Shown here: in pieces, positions 5,755-8,625 of the stretch
Numbering within the stretch: position 1 is the first letter of the stretch
How the letters are laid out: each line of letters starts with the position of its first letter
Source: Methanobacteriota archaeon
GTDB lineage: Archaea; Hydrothermarchaeota; Hydrothermarchaeia; Hydrothermarchaeales; BMS3B
NCBI GenBank assembly: GCA_003229935.1
Contig: QIGD01000078.1
Coordinates: forward strand, 1-8,625
Direction of reading: 5' to 3'
Length of the DNA stretch: 8,625 bases
Program-made: the position numbers and the translations under genes
The notes under the pieces: model-generated
The model's database searches: none
What the model was told of the DNA's origin: nothing
Seen by the model: only the letters and a program-made list of their open reading frames with translations

Positions 5755-7590
5755 ATGAAGTCGCCCTATCTGGGAAGAATAAACTTGAGATGGTGCAGAA
5801 ATTGCAACCTGCCTGTACTCGGAAGGAGATGCTCAATATGCAGCAGTGAAACTGAAGAAGTTGCGATTTCACCTCCAGGTGACGTCAGACCTGCTTTTCT
5901 CAGTGATATTGAGCTTATAAACTCAACAACTCTTGAAAAATTTGGCTATCCTCTGATTAACCCAGACAGAATATGCCTTCTCAACAAGAGCTCTGGCTTT
6001 GACCGTTTCGATGAGATTATACAGGATGGTATTGTGGTTGGAAGCCTTTACTATGACCTTGAAAAAAGAGGTTTCTCCTTTTTACCTTCTCTTGAAGGAG
6101 CTTCAAGACTATATGCAGGGGGAAAGAGAAAGTTTGTAGAGGTTAAGGAGGATGTGCTCAAATTTCTGGAGAAAGGTAGTGTTCTCATGCCAGGAGTTGA
6201 AAGTTTCGATGAGAGCATAGAAACAGGAGACAGTGTAATTGTTATTTCCATGGATAGAGTTGTGGGTGTGGGTAAAGCGAGATTTTCGGGGAAAGAGGCA
6301 GAAAAAAGAGAGAAAGGTATGTTTGTCAAGCTCAGAAGATTTTCCCGGGATTTTGAAAGCAGAACTCTCTCAGGTAAAGGAAATCTGAAGAAAGTGATTG
6401 AAGCCAATCTTGAAGTAATTGATAGCTATGAAAGAGAAGCTCTTGATTTTATAAAGAGCACTGTAGAGAGAAATAAACTGCCTGTTGTTGTGGCATTCTC
6501 AGGTGGCAAAGACAGTCTTGCCACTCTTCTACTAGTTGATAAAGCTACTGAGAACTACAGAGTGCTCTTCACAGATACAGGTATAGAATTTCCAGAGACT
6601 ATTAAAGCTGTGAGAAAGATTGTACCTGAGGATAAGCTTCTCATGGCTGAAGCAGGTGACAGGTTCTTCAAAGGAATTGAGGTCTTTGGATTTCCTGCAA
6701 GAGACTACAGGTGGTGCTGCAAAGTAATAAAGCTTGGGCCCACAGCTAAAGTTATAAAAGAGAACTTTCCTGAGGGCTGCCTCAGCTTTATAGGTCAGAG
6801 GCGTTATGAGTCCGAGGCCAGATCCAAGAGCAATAGAGTGTGGAGGAACCCCTGGCTTCCATTCCAACTTGGTGCTTCACCTATACAGAACTGGACTGCT
6901 CTCCATGTCTGGCTTTACATTGTGAGAGAGGGAGTCGAGATTAACGAGCTCTATTTCAGGGGCTTTGAAAGAATTGGCTGCTGGGCATGCCCAGGAAGCG
7001 AGGTGTCAGAGTTGATGCTAGTTAAGGATATTCACAGTGACCTCTATTCAATACTTGAGGAGAATCTTCTCAGGGAATATTCAAGAGAAGAGGCTGAACT
7101 TGGTTTATGGAGATGGCGCTCTCTTCCCAGCGGACAGAGACAGATGGCTGAGAATCTCGGAATAAATTTAGGGAAAAAAGGGATAGACTATATCCTGAAT
7201 TATTCAGAAGAACGAGGTAAAATAACTGTAAAATTACCAGAGATTAAAGAACAGGAGAAATTTGTTAATATGCTCTTATCTCTCGGAAGAGTTGAAAGAG
7301 GTACGGATTATATAGAAGTTAAAGGAGTAAAAATTTTTGATAATTCAGTGGCTGAGGTTAAAAATTCTGGAAATTTCAGAAAAGTTATTGAGAGTATAAT
7401 TGAAGCAAAAGAAAGAAGTGAGCTATGCCTTGGATGCGGTATCTGTCTTGCACAGTGCAAAAACAATGCCATAGAGCTTGATGAAACAGCGAGAATTCTC
7501 CCTGATAAGTGCAGTCACTGTTCAGCCTGCCACAACAGGTGCCCTGTAGTTAGATACAGAAAACGAAAGCTTGTACTTGAAAAGATATAA
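5755..7590 (+). CDS. Zinc-ribbon / PUA / PAPS-reductase-like PP-loop / 2x[4Fe-4S] ferredoxin fusion protein
   Basis: A 611-residue multidomain protein. In order: a zinc ribbon (C14, C17, C26, C29); a PUA-like RNA-binding domain at about 126-198, with VLMPGVESFDESIETGD and the V-x-V-G-x-A strand; an adenine-nucleotide alpha-hydrolase (PAPS reductase) domain with the PP-loop FSGGKDS (248-254), TDTGIEFPET (273-282) and GQRRYESEARS (347-357); then a C-terminal 2x[4Fe-4S] ferredoxin (C558, C561, C564, C568; C586, C589, C592, C596-P). C321-C322 and C409-x2-C412 form a CC-x86-CxxC pattern like the cluster ligands of APS reductases. The catalytic E-C-G-x-H motif of true PAPS reductases is not seen. 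Family members in methanogens are annotated as PAPS reductase; the PUA domain instead suggests ATP-dependent, iron-sulfur-linked sulfur transfer to RNA, an inference. An in-frame GTG at 5689 lies in the transposon end, so the ATG at 5755, at the conserved N-terminus, is preferred. Confidence 0.88.
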   Translation: MKSPYLGRINLRWCRNCNLPVLGRRCSICSSETEEVAISPPGDVRPAFLSDIELINSTTLEKFGYPLINPDRICLLNKSSGFDRFDEIIQDGIVVGSLYYDLEKRGFSFLPSLEGASRLYAGGKRKFVEVKEDVLKFLEKGSVLMPGVESFDESIETGDSVIVISMDRVVGVGKARFSGKEAEKREKGMFVKLRRFSRDFESRTLSGKGNLKKVIEANLEVIDSYEREALDFIKSTVERNKLPVVVAFSGGKDSLATLLLVDKATENYRVLFTDTGIEFPETIKAVRKIVPEDKLLMAEAGDRFFKGIEVFGFPARDYRWCCKVIKLGPTAKVIKENFPEGCLSFIGQRRYESEARSKSNRVWRNPWLPFQLGASPIQNWTALHVWLYIVREGVEINELYFRGFERIGCWACPGSEVSELMLVKDIHSDLYSILEENLLREYSREEAELGLWRWRSLPSGQRQMAENLGINLGKKGIDYILNYSEERGKITVKLPEIKEQEKFVNMLLSLGRVERGTDYIEVKGVKIFDNSVAEVKNSGNFRKVIESIIEAKERSELCLGCGICLAQCKNNAIELDETARILPDKCSHCSACHNRCPVVRYRKRKLVLEKI

Positions 7591-7605
7591 TCCACATATA
7601 GCTTA

Positions 7606-8379
7606 TCAGTTCCCAAACAGCCCTAAAATCAGCCGATTCACAAAGAATGGATTCTTCTCATCAGGTGTAATATGTTCCTCTCCAATAAGGTCAGCTGCAA
7701 GCTTTTTAATTGCAACTGCAGCAGGAGCATTTGGATTTTTAATCACCACAGGAACTCCAAAGGCACTGCTATGTTTAACCTCAGGATCTTCTGGCACAAC
7801 AGCAAGTATAGGAGTTTCAAGAATATACTCTATCTCCCTAACTATCATGTCCATGCTGTCAAAGGTAGCTCTGTTCAGTACAATCCCGAGTACATGAGCT
7901 CCAAGCTTATTTGCGACTATCTTTGTTTTCAGAGCATCACTCATACTTGAAATCTCCGGATTTACAACAAGAAGGATTTCCTGAGCAGAAGATATAACTG
8001 TCATAACACCTCTTCCCAGACCTGCAGGAGCATCTATTATCAATATTTCAACTTCCTTCAGAATATTTATGACATCTTTCAGCTTATCAGGGTCTGCTTT
8101 TTTCATAGAGTTGAGAGGAATTCCTATCGGCACAACCTTAACACCACCAGGTACATCATATATTGCCTCTGATACATCAACCTCTCCGGCAAGAACATCG
8201 TAAAGCGTTTTATACACTCCTTCAAGACCGAATATAAGCCCCATATCCCCCATTTCGACGTCAGGATTTATAATAATCACGTCCTTACCAAATTGGGACA
8301 AGCTCACGCCCAAATTAGCTGAAATTGTAGTTTTGCCTGTACCACCCTTTCCGGAACAAACAGCTATAGAGATACCCAT
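7606..8379 (-). CDS. minD: MinD-like deviant Walker A ATPase (ParA/MinD family)
   Basis: A 257-residue MinD/ParA ATPase of typical length. The deviant Walker A motif GKGGTGKTT (10-18) contains both the signature lysine K11 and the P-loop lysine K16. Walker A' is INPDVEMGD (37-45), with D40 in the usual aspartate position, and Walker B is ILIIDAPAGLG (112-122). The C-terminus NPFFVNRLILGLFGN (243-257) alternates hydrophobic and polar residues and resembles the amphipathic membrane-targeting helix of MinD. The protein would bind ATP, dimerise and associate reversibly with the membrane. Archaea carry several MinD paralogues, some involved in placing surface structures or chemoreceptor arrays rather than in division, so the cargo is unknown. 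It lies 3 bases behind the receiver-domain gene; GAGAGGA, 7 nt before its ATG, falls within that gene's last codons, so the two are co-transcribed and coupled. It converges with the PAPS-reductase-like gene, 15 bases apart. Confidence 0.93.
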   Translation of the reverse strand: MGISIAVCSGKGGTGKTTISANLGVSLSQFGKDVIIINPDVEMGDMGLIFGLEGVYKTLYDVLAGEVDVSEAIYDVPGGVKVVPIGIPLNSMKKADPDKLKDVINILKEVEILIIDAPAGLGRGVMTVISSAQEILLVVNPEISSMSDALKTKIVANKLGAHVLGIVLNRATFDSMDMIVREIEYILETPILAVVPEDPEVKHSSAFGVPVVIKNPNAPAAVAIKKLAADLIGEEHITPDEKNPFFVNRLILGLFGN

Positions 8380-8382
8380 AAC

Positions 8383-8625
8383 TTAGTCCTCTCTTTTAAG
8401 TGGTTTTGTGAGAAGCCACTCAACTGTCCTTACTAAGGTATCCTTTTTAAACGGCTTGCTTATATGCCAGTCTGCAAGACCTCTATCGAGACTTGTAACT
8501 TTATCTTCATCATCTGAACGTACTGTAAACATACTTATAATCACATCTTTAGTAGATGGATTCTCCTTAATCCTCCTTGAGACCTCCCATCCATCCATCT
8601 CAGGCATCATAACATCCAGCAGGAT
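8383..8625 (-). CDS. Response regulator receiver domain protein (5' end beyond the window)
   Basis: The visible part is the C-terminal 80 residues of a CheY-like receiver. The window edge cuts the gene within the phosphorylation site: the frame reads ILLDVMMPEMDGWEV, whose Asp is the expected phospho-acceptor. The switch threonine is in MFTVRSDDEDKV and the conserved lysine is in SKPFKKDTL, so all visible catalytic and switch residues are present. The protein ends shortly after the last receiver helix (WLLTKPLKRED), so it has no C-terminal output domain; an N-terminal partner domain outside the window cannot be excluded. It would be phosphorylated by a histidine kinase not seen here and act through protein contact. 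Its position directly upstream of, and coupled to, the MinD-like gene makes that ATPase a plausible partner. The ATG at 8608-8610 is internal and not the start. Confidence 0.9.
   Translation of the reverse strand: MLLDVMMPEMDGWEVSRRIKENPSTKDVIISMFTVRSDDEDKVTSLDRGLADWHISKPFKKDTLVRTVEWLLTKPLKRED

Noticed and set aside
1..8625. CRISPR array, tRNA or rRNA genes
   Set aside because: No regularly spaced direct repeats, cloverleaf-like segments or rRNA-conserved stretches were seen.

Overview
The window looks like a chromosomal segment from an archaeon, probably a euryarchaeal methanogen or methanogen relative. The evidence is an anaerobic-type cobalamin methyltransferase/reductase pair, several iron-sulfur proteins, AGA/AGG-rich arginine codons, a MinD-type ATPase paired with a receiver protein, a PUA-containing PAPS-reductase-like protein, AT-rich TATA-like elements placed where leaderless archaeal genes carry them, and remnants of archaeal transposon families. 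The exact lineage cannot be fixed from the sequence. No rRNA, tRNA, CRISPR array or intact mobile element is visible.

Layout. Positions 1-1062 are a gene graveyard: a frameshifted DUF2080-type transposon-associated small protein, a broken universal stress protein tail, and a non-coding stretch with several inverted repeats. A single-domain rhodanese (1077-1433, +) follows and ends in a perfect hairpin. Next is a short QueG-like double [4Fe-4S] protein (1549-2187, +) with a TTG start. It converges, with a 9-bp gap, on a small DegT-like PLP-fold protein (2197-3171, -). A 51-bp divergent promoter region separates that gene from the two-gene cobalamin operon cbiH-cbiJ (3223-4703, +), whose stop and start codons overlap as ATGA. 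Directly behind cbiJ lies a hairpin with T-runs that resembles the right end of a TnpB element, and then a heavily decayed tnpB pseudogene (4836-5682). The largest gene (5755-7590, +) encodes a zinc-ribbon / PUA / PP-loop PAPS-reductase-like / 2x[4Fe-4S] ferredoxin fusion. It converges on a minus-strand operon made of a receiver-domain protein (5' part outside the window) and a MinD-like ATPase.

How the genes may work together. CbiH and CbiJ perform C17 methylation with ring contraction and then reduction in corrin synthesis; the QueG-like protein belongs to a family whose best-known members bind cobalamin, though nothing shows that this short version does. The rhodanese and the PUA/PP-loop/ferredoxin protein both suggest sulfur handling, possibly thio-modification of RNA, but they are about 4.3 kb apart and no direct link is visible. 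The receiver and MinD-like proteins are translationally coupled and probably form a signal-responsive positioning or regulatory module. I see no clear multi-gene novel system. The most interesting items are the four-part sulfur-type enzyme, the symmetric divergent promoter and the layered transposon debris.
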